A DNA stretch of 56,945 nucleotides from RGIG8597 sp045133795 (GCA_045133795.1 JBGUUT010000021.1:1-56945); one strand, 5' to 3'; counted from the stretch's first letter, positions 9,227 through 16,605 are shown. Numbers and translations: made by a program. Notes: generated by a model from the sequence alone, not told the origin.

Positions 9227-9630
9227 AAATATTGCTTGATACTCATATCCTTATTTGGTTTCACACAAAAGATTCAGAGCTTTCTGAAAAGGCTTGGGAA
9301 ATTTTGCTTAATCCCGAAAATGAGATATTTTACAGCTCTGTGAATGTTTGGGAAACGCAAATAAAATATTTGAAACATAAAGATGAAATTAATTTTTCCG
9401 GAGAAGAGTTAGACAATTTTTGCAAAGCTGCAGGATTAAAATGTTTAAATGTAGAGCCTAAACATTGCATTGGGTTAAAGACACTTTCATATTCGGAAAA
9501 TGCTCCTCGTCTACACAAAGACCCGTTTGACAAAATCCTTATTTGTCAGGCAAAAACTGAAAATATGTTTTTGATGACGCATGATTCTTTAATTCCTTTT
9601 TATAACGAACCTTGTATTTTAAGTGTGTAA
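9223..9630 (+). CDS. VapC toxin, PIN-domain ribonuclease
   Basis: This 135-residue PIN protein begins MKILLDTHILIW, with the first catalytic Asp in LLDTH. It has a Glu in NVWETQIKY near residue 43, and the later acidic pair in HKDPFDKILICQA near residue 100, ending in LMTHDSLI. These are the metal-binding acids of PIN ribonucleases, which cut RNA and block translation until bound by antitoxin. Length and C terminus look complete. It overlaps the DUF2281-like antitoxin by four bases, giving one operon. A copy of the restriction-gene 3' end begins four bases after its stop. Confidence 0.88.
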   Translation: MKILLDTHILIWFHTKDSELSEKAWEILLNPENEIFYSSVNVWETQIKYLKHKDEINFSGEELDNFCKAAGLKCLNVEPKHCIGLKTLSYSENAPRLHKDPFDKILICQAKTENMFLMTHDSLIPFYNEPCILSV

Positions 9631-9633
9631 GTG

Positions 9634-9799
9634 CATTGACCGGCAATTGTACGCCAAGTACGTATTTAAGCGAAGAAGAAATTGCTTTTATCGAAAAGAT
9701 GATTAAACCCATGGAGTAGTTTTTTCAGATTCGAAAGTGAAAAACGTTTACTACCATGCGACTTTTATATAATGTAGTATAATAAAAACAGTGGAGGTG
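9634..9799 (+). repeat. Junction repeat R2
   Basis: Bases 9634-9719 match the last 28 codons of the restriction gene, with one extra base after TACG that breaks the frame. Bases 9720-9799 match the R1 spacer and promoter almost base for base, including TATAAT and GTGGAGGTG; one base is gained in the T run and one lost before TGTAG. It drives the second toxin-antitoxin pair. Confidence 0.85.
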
Positions 9800-9803
9800 T
9801 TAT

Positions 9804-10022
9804 ATGATAGCAATGAACGGATATTTTGACGGAACAGTTTTTGTTCCGCTTACAAAAGAAAAAATACAGCCTCGTCAAAAAGCAATAATCACCGTACTTG
9901 ATGAGTTTATGCCACCTAAACGTAATTTGAAAAAGTTTGTTGGTAAGGTAAGTAAAGAAGATTCTGATTTAGTTGCACAAGCGGTAGAAGATAGTCGCAA
10001 GGTAGATTTGAATGAATGGTAA
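9804..10022 (+). CDS. Antitoxin of a VapBC-type pair
   Basis: This is a 72-residue protein starting at an ATG after the R2 ribosome-binding site. The N-terminal half (MNGYFDGTVFVPL and QKAIITVLDEF) is a short beta-rich segment seen in small antitoxins paired with PIN toxins. The C-terminal half is charged (SKEDSDLVAQAVEDSRK) and likely wraps the toxin. Its end overlaps the toxin start by 11 bases, so the two are translated together. No close family name is certain. Position and size make the antitoxin role likely. Confidence 0.72.
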   Translation: MIAMNGYFDGTVFVPLTKEKIQPRQKAIITVLDEFMPPKRNLKKFVGKVSKEDSDLVAQAVEDSRKVDLNEW

Positions 10023-10362
10023 GTTGCTCGATACCAATGTGATAATTCGTTATATAAAAGACGAAGGCAATCTTGATGATATTTTTGAAGAAGAAAAATT
10101 GTTTTTTTCTTCAGTGACGCTTGGTGAGCTTTTGTTTGGTGCGGAGTGTTCTAAGCGGAAAGAAGAGAATGCCATAGTTTACTCTAACTTTTGCAGCGAA
10201 TTGGATGAAATAAAGCCAGATTCTATGGTCGCCCCGTTTTACGCAAAAATAAAAGCACAGTTAAAAGCAGATGGACATCCAATTCCCGAAAATGACATAT
10301 GGATAGCAGCTTGTGCAATGGCATACAATTTGACAGTTGTTACTGCTGATAAGCATTTTTAG
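10012..10362 (+). CDS. VapC toxin, PIN domain, C terminus cut short by a stop codon
   Basis: This 116-residue PIN protein shows acids in LLDTNVIIRY, in TLGELLFGAE near residue 39, and in PENDIWIAACAM near residue 96. The ORF ends at TAG after VTADKHF. The same frame then reads FIKDIAIVNR and stops at 10395, which is the usual end of this toxin type (D-HF...I...v.n). A single substitution to TAG thus seems to have removed about 10 residues. In relatives these residues form the last strand and part of the fold, so activity may be lowered or lost. The catalytic acids remain. It is followed at once by junction repeat R3. Confidence 0.82.
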   Translation: MNGKLLDTNVIIRYIKDEGNLDDIFEEEKLFFSSVTLGELLFGAECSKRKEENAIVYSNFCSELDEIKPDSMVAPFYAKIKAQLKADGHPIPENDIWIAACAMAYNLTVVTADKHF

Positions 10363-10389
10363 TTTATTAAAGATATTGCGATAGTGAAT

Positions 10390-10524
10390 AGATAGCTGTA
10401 CACAAAGTACGGCTTGAGCAAAAAGTTATTAACAAGGGACTTAAGTCCCTTGTCGAGACGGGAATAAAACGTTTACTACCGTGCGACTTTTATACAAATG
10501 TAGTATAATAAAAACAGTGGAGGT
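10390..10524 (+). repeat. Junction repeat R3
   Basis: A short piece of the restriction-gene 3' end (10390-10419, AGCTGTAC to GGCTTGAGC) switches to a different tail that includes a perfect 22-bp palindrome (10432-10453). It then returns to the shared promoter block with CGTTTACTACC, TATAAT and GGAGGT. It drives the third, damaged toxin-antitoxin pair. Confidence 0.82.
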
Positions 10525-10531
10525 AAAGAAA

Positions 10532-10828
10532 ATGGAATATGCGAAAATTCAAGTGAAAGTTCCCAAAGAAATGCAGGTATTTTTCTCTGACGATTATGCA
10601 ATTGAAACGGGTAATGAATTGAAACGAAACGCACTTTTACTTTATCCATACATTCACAATAATGTAATTTCTCATGGTAGGGCTGCGGAGATTCTCGGGA
10701 TGAGAAAACTTGATTTGATTGATTTGTATGACGAAATGGGGTTTCCTTATTTTAATATGGACATCAGCGATATAATGCAAGATATTCAGACTTTTCGCTC
10801 ACTTAAAAAAGAAAAGGAAACTGTATGA
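10532..10828 (+). CDS. UPF0175-family antitoxin (its toxin is truncated)
   Basis: The ATG at 10532 lies seven bases after GGAGGT; the TTG further upstream at 10481 lies inside the promoter repeat and is unlikely. The protein has 98 residues. The core ELKRNALLLYPYI, then ISHGRAAEILGM and DLIDLYDEMGFPYFN, is the UPF0175 helix-turn-helix-like signature. It resembles the second UPF0175 protein at 11167 through the core. The stop overlaps the start of a DUF3368-like PIN toxin that has lost most of its length. The antitoxin is therefore effectively an orphan and might still neutralise the related toxin of the next module; that last point is inference. Confidence 0.82.
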   Translation: MEYAKIQVKVPKEMQVFFSDDYAIETGNELKRNALLLYPYIHNNVISHGRAAEILGMRKLDLIDLYDEMGFPYFNMDISDIMQDIQTFRSLKKEKETV

Positions 10829-10935
10829 TTGTAATCTCTGATACTACGCCCTTAATTTCTTTTCTAAAAATCAATCGTCTTGATTTATTAGAAAAACTTT
10901 ATGAGCAGTTATTGAATTTTATTGAAAATAATTGA
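10825..10935 (+). pseudogene. Truncated DUF3368-like PIN toxin
   Basis: The ATG overlaps the antitoxin stop (ATGA). Residues 1-26 (DTTPLISFLKINRLDLLEKL) align with the intact toxin at 11445 (DTTPIISLIKINRLDLFEKL). After about codon 27 the similarity ends, a short unrelated stretch runs to a stop at 10935, and a copy of the restriction-gene 3' end starts two bases later. Only the first of the catalytic acids remains, so the product cannot be an active nuclease. The breakpoint sits exactly at a junction repeat. Confidence 0.85.
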
Positions 10936-10936
10936 T

Positions 10937-11066
10937 TTCCTCTTCAAGATTTCACCGCAAACAGCGACATCGACTGGAGCAAGAGCATTGCGGACATTGA
11001 CCGACAGCTGTACGCCAAGTACGGTTTGAGCAAAAAGTTATTAACAAGGGACTTAAGTCCCTTGTC
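10937..11066 (+). repeat. Junction repeat R4
   Basis: Bases 10937-11030 match the restriction-gene 3' end (reads DFTANSDIDWSKSIADIDRQ), then continue as in R3 with the same 22-bp palindrome at 11044-11065. The shared promoter block is lost after CGTTTTCTACCGTG and replaced by unrelated sequence, with its own TATATT-like -10 near 11140 and GGAGGT at 11155-11160. Confidence 0.82.
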
Positions 11067-11166
11067 GAGACGGGAATAAAACGTTTTCTACCGTGTGGCA
11101 ATGGTGTGGTGTTTACTGTAATTTGCGAAAAAATGTGCTATATTAAAAATATATGGAGGTAGAACT

Positions 11167-11448
11167 ATGACAATGCAAGCTGTATCTATAAAAATACCCG
11201 ATACAATCGCAGAATATACTGTTGTTGAAGATGAAAATGAGGTGTTTACTCGAAATGCAATGATTCTTTTTCCTTATATAAAAAGAGATGTTATTTCTTA
11301 TGGTAAAGCTGCACAGTTATTAGGTATTCATAAAATTGATTTAATTGCTTTATATAGTAGTTTGGGAATACCTTATTTAGAGCAAACAAAAGAAGAACTT
11401 GAAAGCGATGTTGCTGTCTTGAAAAAGATTAGGAATAAAACTGCATGA
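11167..11448 (+). CDS. UPF0175-family antitoxin
   Basis: This 93-residue protein has its ATG six bases after GGAGGT; ATG 11173 is a possible alternative. The core FTRNAMILFPYI, ISYGKAAQLLGI, DLIALYSSLGIPYL matches UPF0175 antitoxins and the copy at 10532. It probably binds DNA to autoregulate and binds the PIN toxin encoded next, which it overlaps by four bases (ATGA). It lies in the only module here whose promoter differs from the shared block. Confidence 0.85.
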   Translation: MTMQAVSIKIPDTIAEYTVVEDENEVFTRNAMILFPYIKRDVISYGKAAQLLGIHKIDLIALYSSLGIPYLEQTKEELESDVAVLKKIRNKTA

Positions 11449-11951
11449 TAATAATTTCTGATACAACTCCTATTATATCGCTTATAAAAATCAATCGCCT
11501 TGATTTATTTGAAAAGTTGTTTGGAGAAGTGCTTGTTCCGGAAGCTGTTTTTCGTGAATTAACTACTAATATAACATTTAAAAAAGAAGCAGATATTGTA
11601 AAATCTTCAGTTTTTATAAAAACTTCATCAATTCAGAATAGAAAATCCCTTGAAATATTACAAGCAGCAAGCGGGCTTGATGACGGAGAAAGTGAAGCTA
11701 TTATTTTAGCTGATGAATTAAAATCAGATGTTCTTATTATTGATGAACGAAGAGGGCGAAAAGTTGCACAGAATTTAGGTATTGCGATTTCTGGTACGGT
11801 CGGGATATTAATTCAAGCTCATTGTGAAAACATGATTTCAGAGGATGAAGTAAAGAATTGTTTTGAGTATTTGAAGAGCAGTAGTATACGCTTGAGTGAT
11901 TCTCTTATTCAAGAAGCATTATCTATTATGCAAAAAAATCAAAAGCAGTAA
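11445..11951 (+). CDS. DUF3368-type PIN toxin
   Basis: This 168-residue protein starts MIIISDTTPIISLIKI, the N-terminal PIN motif of DUF3368 proteins. Further acids lie in VPEAVFREL near residue 37, in GLDDGESEAIILA near residue 86, and in LIIDERRGRKVA near residue 106, followed by GTVGILIQAH. DUF3368 proteins are regularly paired with UPF0175 antitoxins, as here. Length is normal and no defect is seen, so this is the intact version of the broken toxin at 10825. RNase toxicity is inferred from the PIN fold. Confidence 0.87.
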   Translation: MIIISDTTPIISLIKINRLDLFEKLFGEVLVPEAVFRELTTNITFKKEADIVKSSVFIKTSSIQNRKSLEILQAASGLDDGESEAIILADELKSDVLIIDERRGRKVAQNLGIAISGTVGILIQAHCENMISEDEVKNCFEYLKSSSIRLSDSLIQEALSIMQKNQKQ

Positions 11952-11982
11952 AAAACATGGAAACGGTTAACATAATAAAAAC

Positions 11983-12057
11983 AACTTTACTTTGGTTACG
12001 CATAACACGAAACATTTTGAAAACATTCCTAATTTAAAACTTGAAGATTGTTTTTAA
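11983..12057 (+). pseudogene. C-terminal remnant of another VapC toxin
   Basis: The frame reads TLVTHNTKHFENIPNLKLED and stops at 12057. This is the classic end of VapC proteins (LVT.N..HF..I..L...). No start or upstream PIN region exists; the remnant begins just after the DUF3368 toxin. It marks a fifth toxin module that was lost, again next to a copy of the restriction-gene 3' end. Confidence 0.78.
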
Positions 12058-12064
12058 GTTTTCC

Positions 12065-12187
12065 AAGACTGGTGACATAGATTGGAACAAAAGCGTTGCA
12101 GAAATCGATAAGCAACTGTACGCAAAGTATGGTTTGAGCGATGAAGAAATCGCTTTTATCGAGAAGATGATTAAACCGATGGAGTAG
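12065..12187 (+). repeat. Junction repeat R5: diverged full 3' end of a restriction gene
   Basis: It reads in frame as GDIDWNKSVAEIDKQLYAKY, then GLSDEEIAFIEKMIKPME and a stop at 12187. The protein-level match to the 1320-residue gene's end is near perfect, with several silent and conservative changes. It therefore looks like the end of a sister gene rather than a recent duplicate. It closes the array; nothing accessory follows. Confidence 0.85.
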
Positions 12188-12246
12188 CTTCGACAATCTT
12201 TAGTTACCGTGAGGGGTGAACAAAAAAAGAGCGGAAGATAGCACTC

Positions 12247-12858
12247 TCAGTTTTTTTCTATTCCCACAAATGCAGTAACAGATTTTTCGGGGGACATTAA
12301 GTAAGACGGTAAAAGCTCAAGCCCGATATTTTCCGGTTTTAACAGTTTGAAAACTTTTTCTTGCATTTCAAGGCTCATGTCGGAATATCCCGGACTGAAA
12401 CGCCTGTTCATTATTTTTCGTCCTTGAGTCGCAACTATTTTTCCCAAAAACTCATGTATGTATTCAGCACCTTCTTCTGCAATTTCGGAACCGGCAGCAT
12501 CATAAACTACGGCATTAAACATATCGCCTTTATCAATGAATTCTTGGCGTTTTTCCGGTAATTTATTGCCTATGGTAACGGCAAACAGTGCAATTTTGTC
12601 ACAGTCCTTTACCAGATTGCAAAAGCTTTCGGAAACAAAAGTTTCGCCGCCGATGACAATGCTTTTTTTGTTGCGTTGTTCGATTTTAAAAATTTTATAA
12701 AGAGCCTTGAGTTCGCATAACATAAAAGCGTCATTTACGGCTTTTTCTATTTTATTTTTCATCTCGGCGGAAATTTCGGTAGAAACACGTTGTCCCATTC
12801 TGATGTAAATACGTTTAAACGGAATATTTACAGGAAGTGAGGAAAGTTGGGAAATCAT
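12247..12858 (-). CDS. Stand-alone methionine synthase (MetH) activation-domain protein
   Basis: This 203-residue protein resembles the C-terminal activation domain of cobalamin-dependent MetH. Key stretches are AVTIGNKLPE, AAGSEIAEEGAEYIHEF, RFSPGYSDMSLEMQEKVF, IGLELLPSYLMSPEKSVTAFVGI. In MetH this domain binds S-adenosylmethionine for reductive methylation of inactive cobalamin. Here it stands alone and probably reactivates a separate methionine synthase. Its ATG overlaps the stop of the upstream RNA methyltransferase gene (TAATG), so translation is probably coupled. No metH is visible in the window. Confidence 0.8.
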   Translation of the reverse strand: MISQLSSLPVNIPFKRIYIRMGQRVSTEISAEMKNKIEKAVNDAFMLCELKALYKIFKIEQRNKKSIVIGGETFVSESFCNLVKDCDKIALFAVTIGNKLPEKRQEFIDKGDMFNAVVYDAAGSEIAEEGAEYIHEFLGKIVATQGRKIMNRRFSPGYSDMSLEMQEKVFKLLKPENIGLELLPSYLMSPEKSVTAFVGIEKN

Positions 12859-13769
12859 TATTTTATTCCTATTTGTCGTGTATATTCACTGAGGAAAATT
12901 CCGGCGGCAACGGAAACATTTAAACTTTCGACATTTCCCGTTCCCGGAATAATCAAAGATTCATCGAGCAATTGCATAACTTCTTTCGAAATCCCGTCGG
13001 CTTCTTGACCGACTACAAAAACTATTTTTTCTCGCATAGGATATTCATAAACTGAAAGTTTGCTGTGACTGGAAGTTCCGACTATTTTATAGCCGTTTTT
13101 CTTTGCCCATAAAACAAAATCTTTTGCAGAGTCGATTCCGCAGAGTTTTACGAATTCACATCCGCCTTCGCTCATTCGTGCCATAGAAGCCGATATTGTC
13201 GTTTTTGTTCCGCTGACAACTAGATTTTGCCATCCGAAATGTGCCATTATTCTCATCATTGTACCGATGTTGTGTGGATTTACTACACCGTCGAGCCATA
13301 AAATCGGAGAATTTGTTGGTAATTGGGTAAAATCTTTTAATCTTACGGTTTTTGTTAATACGGCTACGCCTTCATGATGAGTAGAATCCGTAAGTTTTTT
13401 TAAATCATCGTCTTCTACAATTCTGTATGCAATTTTTTTAGTACTGCAGAATTTTAATAATTCGCTGAATTCTTTCACCAATTCTTTTATCAAATAAACT
13501 TTGATTATGTCGTTTTTACGTTGTTTGAATATTGCTTGGCATGTATGAACACCGCAATAAAGCAATTCTTCTTTTTTCTTTTTATAAAGGCTGTTTTCAG
13601 TCGTGCTGTTTTCGGTTTTGTCGTTTTTTTCTTTTGAGAACTTTTTATTGTCGGTATTATAAGAACTTTTTTCGGAAACAAACGAAAAGCTTGGTTTGCT
13701 GTCCTTTTTTTTGTTGTTGTTTTTATGGTAATCGAAAACATTTTTGTGGTCTATAATTCTTTTTGACAT
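12858..13769 (-). CDS. SpoU/TrmH-family RNA 2'-O-methyltransferase
   Basis: The 303-residue protein has an N-terminal 75-residue Lys/Asn/Ser-rich low-complexity extension, a substrate-binding domain, then the knotted SPOUT domain. Motif 1 is NPHNIGTMMRIMAHFG near residue 160, motif 2 IVFVVGQEADGISKEV near 245, and motif 3 SLNVSVAAGIFLSEY near 283. The family methylates ribose 2'-OH in rRNA or tRNA using S-adenosylmethionine. The exact target cannot be told. It forms a two-gene minus-strand operon with the MetH-activation-like gene. Confidence 0.85.
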   Translation of the reverse strand: MSKRIIDHKNVFDYHKNNNKKKDSKPSFSFVSEKSSYNTDNKKFSKEKNDKTENSTTENSLYKKKKEELLYCGVHTCQAIFKQRKNDIIKVYLIKELVKEFSELLKFCSTKKIAYRIVEDDDLKKLTDSTHHEGVAVLTKTVRLKDFTQLPTNSPILWLDGVVNPHNIGTMMRIMAHFGWQNLVVSGTKTTISASMARMSEGGCEFVKLCGIDSAKDFVLWAKKNGYKIVGTSSHSKLSVYEYPMREKIVFVVGQEADGISKEVMQLLDESLIIPGTGNVESLNVSVAAGIFLSEYTRQIGIK

Positions 13770-13909
13770 GAAAAATCCTTATTGGTTAGAAATAAAATTG
13801 CTAAAACTTAACAATTTCAGTGCAGTATATTAATTCATAATTGAAACATCAAGCTATCTTTTTTACAAAATGCAGTTGCAGATTTTTGGAATTAAATTAT
13901 ATTGCCGGC

Positions 13910-15115
13910 ATGTCATTAGAAAGAAGAATTAAAATACAAGTAAAAGGTAAAACTCATCAATTTTTCGCAATTTATCCGCCGGGATTTGAAGATGTCGGAG
14001 TTGCAGAATTGCAAAAAGCCGGAATTACTCAAATTGATAATGTAGAACCGGGCGGAATTTTATTTACGGCGAAGATTTCACAAATAATGCAAGCTGTTTT
14101 GGTTTGTCACGGTGCGGTAAGATTTTTAATGCGTTTGGCGACTTTCAAAGCTTCTAATTTTTCAATGTTTGTTCGTCATTTAAAAAATGAAATCCCATGG
14201 GAATTGTATCTGCCGCAAAATTGTGTTCCGGAATTCTCGGTTTCAGCAGCGAAATCGCGTCTTTATCACAGTGACGCAGTTGTACAGCGTGCAAAGAAAG
14301 CTTTTATTTCGATGGTCGGAAATGACGGGACACCGCAAGGTCAGACCGTTTATATTCGTATCGTAAATGATAAATGTACAATCAGTCTCGATTGTTGCGG
14401 GGAATCTCTTCAACGGCGTGGTTATAAAATTTATACGGCAGACGCACCTTTGCGTGAAAATCTTGCGTCACTTTTGATTTCTCGAATTGCTAAAGATTTT
14501 CCTGAAAGTTTTTATGATGTCGTTTATGACCCGATGTGCGGTTGCGGAACTTTTTTGACGGAAGCTGCAATTTGGAGCGGAGATTTGCAGGAAAAACTTG
14601 CGGTTTTACGTCCGTTTGCATTTCAATATTGGCCGGTTTATTCAGAAGCTACGTTTAATTTTACGGCACGTCAGCGAATTTTACCGGAGAAATCTATTTT
14701 TTCTGATAATTTGCAAATTTACGGAAGTGATATTAACAAAGACAATATTCGACTTACGACAGAAAATATTGCAAGGCTCGGTTTGGATGTAGCAAGTGAC
14801 TTTGTTGATATTGCTAAAAAATCAATCATACATTTAACGACGGCAGATTTTTTTAAGACAGACAAAAAAACAATTTCCGTCAAAAATAAAATGTTGCTGC
14901 TTTTTAATCCGCCTTACGGTAAGAGATTGAAAATTGATAAAAAAACATTTTTTTCACAAATCGGAAGTCATTTAAAGAAGCATTATAAAGGCTGCGATGT
15001 TTTGATGATAGTTCCCGATGAAGAAGCAGAAAAAGCCATAAATATTTATTATGAGAAAAAATGGGTATTCAGAAACGGAGGCTTGTCGGTTGCCGCATTG
15101 TTTTTTCATTTGTAA
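13910..15115 (+). CDS. THUMP-domain RNA methyltransferase (RlmL N-domain/YpsC-like)
   Basis: ATG 13910 is preferred over TTG 13841, which would add 23 residues unlike the family; neither has a clear ribosome-binding site. The 401-residue product has a THUMP region (YPPGFEDVGVAELQKAGI, FLMRLATFKASNF), the LDCCGESLQRRGYK segment, then a Rossmann methyltransferase with motif I DPMCGCGTFLTEAA and catalytic NPPYGKRL. This matches RlmL-type enzymes that make N2-methylguanosine in 23S rRNA. It is convergent with nothing and reads toward adk, which has its own promoter. Confidence 0.85.
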   Translation: MSLERRIKIQVKGKTHQFFAIYPPGFEDVGVAELQKAGITQIDNVEPGGILFTAKISQIMQAVLVCHGAVRFLMRLATFKASNFSMFVRHLKNEIPWELYLPQNCVPEFSVSAAKSRLYHSDAVVQRAKKAFISMVGNDGTPQGQTVYIRIVNDKCTISLDCCGESLQRRGYKIYTADAPLRENLASLLISRIAKDFPESFYDVVYDPMCGCGTFLTEAAIWSGDLQEKLAVLRPFAFQYWPVYSEATFNFTARQRILPEKSIFSDNLQIYGSDINKDNIRLTTENIARLGLDVASDFVDIAKKSIIHLTTADFFKTDKKTISVKNKMLLLFNPPYGKRLKIDKKTFFSQIGSHLKKHYKGCDVLMIVPDEEAEKAINIYYEKKWVFRNGGLSVAALFFHL

Positions 15116-15129
15116 TGTAAGCTTGTTTC

Positions 15130-15158
15130 TTGACATCATTATGTATTTTGCCTATTAT
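15130..15158 (+). promoter_or_regulatory. Promoter of adk
   Basis: TTGACA (15130-15135), a 17-bp spacer and TATTAT (15153-15158) give a near-consensus vegetative promoter 34 bp before the adk start. Confidence 0.75.
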
Positions 15159-15191
15159 CCCGCATATTTTTTATTTAAAAGGTGAGACGAT

Positions 15192-15821
15192 ATGAAGTTG
15201 ATTTTTTTTGGAGCTCCCGGTGCAGGAAAGGGAACTATTGCTAAACAATTGAAAGAAAGTGCAGGAATTCCTCACATCAGTACCGGAGATATTTTCCGTG
15301 CAAATATTAAGAACCAAACAGAATTGGGAAAAAAAGTAAAAGCAATTCTTGATGCTGGTGAACTTGTTCCTGATGAATTGACAATTTCTCTTGTTGAAAA
15401 TCGTGTTAAAGAAGATGATTGCAAAAACGGTTATATTCTTGACGGTTTCCCAAGAACTATGGTTCAAGCTGAAGCTTGGAGTAAAATTGAAGAAGCTGAT
15501 GCTGCAATCTATTTTGATATTGAAGATGCAGAAGTTGTTCGTCGTTTAGGCGGAAGAAGAACTTGCCCGGCTTGTCAGGCTATTTTCCATGTAGAAACAA
15601 ACAAACCTAAAACAGAAGGTGTTTGTGACGCTTGCGGTGCTGAATTAATTATTCGTCCGGATGATGCTACAGAAGCTATTCAAAACAGATTGAAAGTTTA
15701 TCACAGCCAGACAGAACCGTTGTTGGATTATTACACAAAACTCGGAAAAGTTGTTTCTGTTGACGCTACCGGAACTCCGGAAGGCGTATTTAATGAATTA
15801 CAAAGCAAATTAAAAAAATAA
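15192..15821 (+). CDS. adk: Adenylate kinase
   Basis: The enzyme interconverts ATP + AMP with 2 ADP in the cytoplasm. The 209-residue protein has the P-loop GAPGAGKGT (7-15), the AMP-binding segment STGDIFRANI, the DGFPRT signature (84-89), and a LID with four cysteines (125, 128, 145, 148), the zinc-binding variant. The ATG follows AGGTGAG by six bases. It is transcribed from its own promoter and ends in an intrinsic terminator. Confidence 0.97.
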   Translation: MKLIFFGAPGAGKGTIAKQLKESAGIPHISTGDIFRANIKNQTELGKKVKAILDAGELVPDELTISLVENRVKEDDCKNGYILDGFPRTMVQAEAWSKIEEADAAIYFDIEDAEVVRRLGGRRTCPACQAIFHVETNKPKTEGVCDACGAELIIRPDDATEAIQNRLKVYHSQTEPLLDYYTKLGKVVSVDATGTPEGVFNELQSKLKK

Positions 15822-15835
15822 TTTTAATTACGAGA

Positions 15836-15866
15836 AAGCTGACATTTTAATTGTCAGCTTTTTTTT
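15836..15866 (+). terminator. Intrinsic terminator of adk
   Basis: A 9-bp perfect stem (AAGCTGACA/TGTCAGCTT) with a 7-base loop is followed by eight T. The stop codon of the convergent minus-strand gene lies inside the loop and stem, so both genes share this end. Confidence 0.85.
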
Positions 15867-16605
15867 GTTCCAAATCTTCTAAATCTTTTTCAATTCTCAA
15901 AAGAGAATCAATAAATTTTTGTCGCATAGATTTCGCATAAGGATTTTCATTTTCAAGTGTAACAAATAAATCGTGTGAATCATGAATGAACATTTGATAC
16001 ATTTCCAACATTTTGTTGTAACCTTTAGTTGCGACGGCTGAAACTTGCGGCGATAAATCTTCAAGTCCGTGTGCAATAAAATGACTGATTCCTTGTACTA
16101 ATGCCATTTCTTTATCATGATTGTCGGCTGTCATTTTTACAACATTCAAACATAATTCTTCCTGTAGAAAACGTATTACTTTTTTATCGAAAGGACGCAG
16201 ATTTTCCGGAGGGCAAACTACAATATTTTGTCCTTTTGCTCCGCTGTCTTTTGTACTCATCGGTCCGAACATAGGGTGAATTCCCATGTAGTAAATATCG
16301 GGATTTAAATATTTTTTCGCTAATTGAAGCGGTTTTACTTTTACGGAACAAACATCGAAGATTTTTCCGTTTAGATTTTTGTTTAATAGGTGAGCATTTT
16401 CTTGCCAGAACTTTTCGAGGTATTGAACCGGAATCGATAATATCACAATGTCTTTAGAAGTTACTTCTTCTAATGTTGCTCGGTGAACATATTGAGGAAT
16501 TTCATAAATAGTCCGGGTATCGTAGCAATATAATGAAAAAAAGTTTTGTAGGATTTCTGCCATTACACGTGAGAAATTTCCGAATCCTATTATTCCGCAG
16601 TCCAT
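15847..16605 (-). CDS. Prephenate/arogenate dehydrogenase-like protein (TyrA family)
   Basis: The start is ATG 16605, eight bases after a perfect AGGAGG; an in-frame ORF extends 22 codons further but lacks a site. The 252-residue protein has an NAD(P)-binding Rossmann fold (GIIGFGNFSRV, residues 4-14), KDIVILSIPV near residue 51, and HPMFGP at 110-115, where the TyrA family has its substrate-binding histidine. The compact form without a chorismate mutase or ACT domain resembles plant and cyanobacterial arogenate dehydrogenases. It likely makes the last redox step of tyrosine synthesis. It is alone, not in an aromatic operon. Confidence 0.8.
   Translation of the reverse strand: MDCGIIGFGNFSRVMAEILQNFFSLYCYDTRTIYEIPQYVHRATLEEVTSKDIVILSIPVQYLEKFWQENAHLLNKNLNGKIFDVCSVKVKPLQLAKKYLNPDIYYMGIHPMFGPMSTKDSGAKGQNIVVCPPENLRPFDKKVIRFLQEELCLNVVKMTADNHDKEMALVQGISHFIAHGLEDLSPQVSAVATKGYNKMLEMYQMFIHDSHDLFVTLENENPYAKSMRQKFIDSLLRIEKDLEDLEQKKADN

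Noticed and set aside
10481..10531. A longer N terminus for the UPF0175 antitoxin
   Set aside because: These codons fall in the shared promoter and ribosome-binding block; the ATG at 10532 has a proper Shine-Dalgarno.
1..12190. A prophage or transposon carrying the defence genes
   Set aside because: No integrase, transposase, phage gene or terminal inverted repeat was found in the window; only repeat-mediated recombination is supported.
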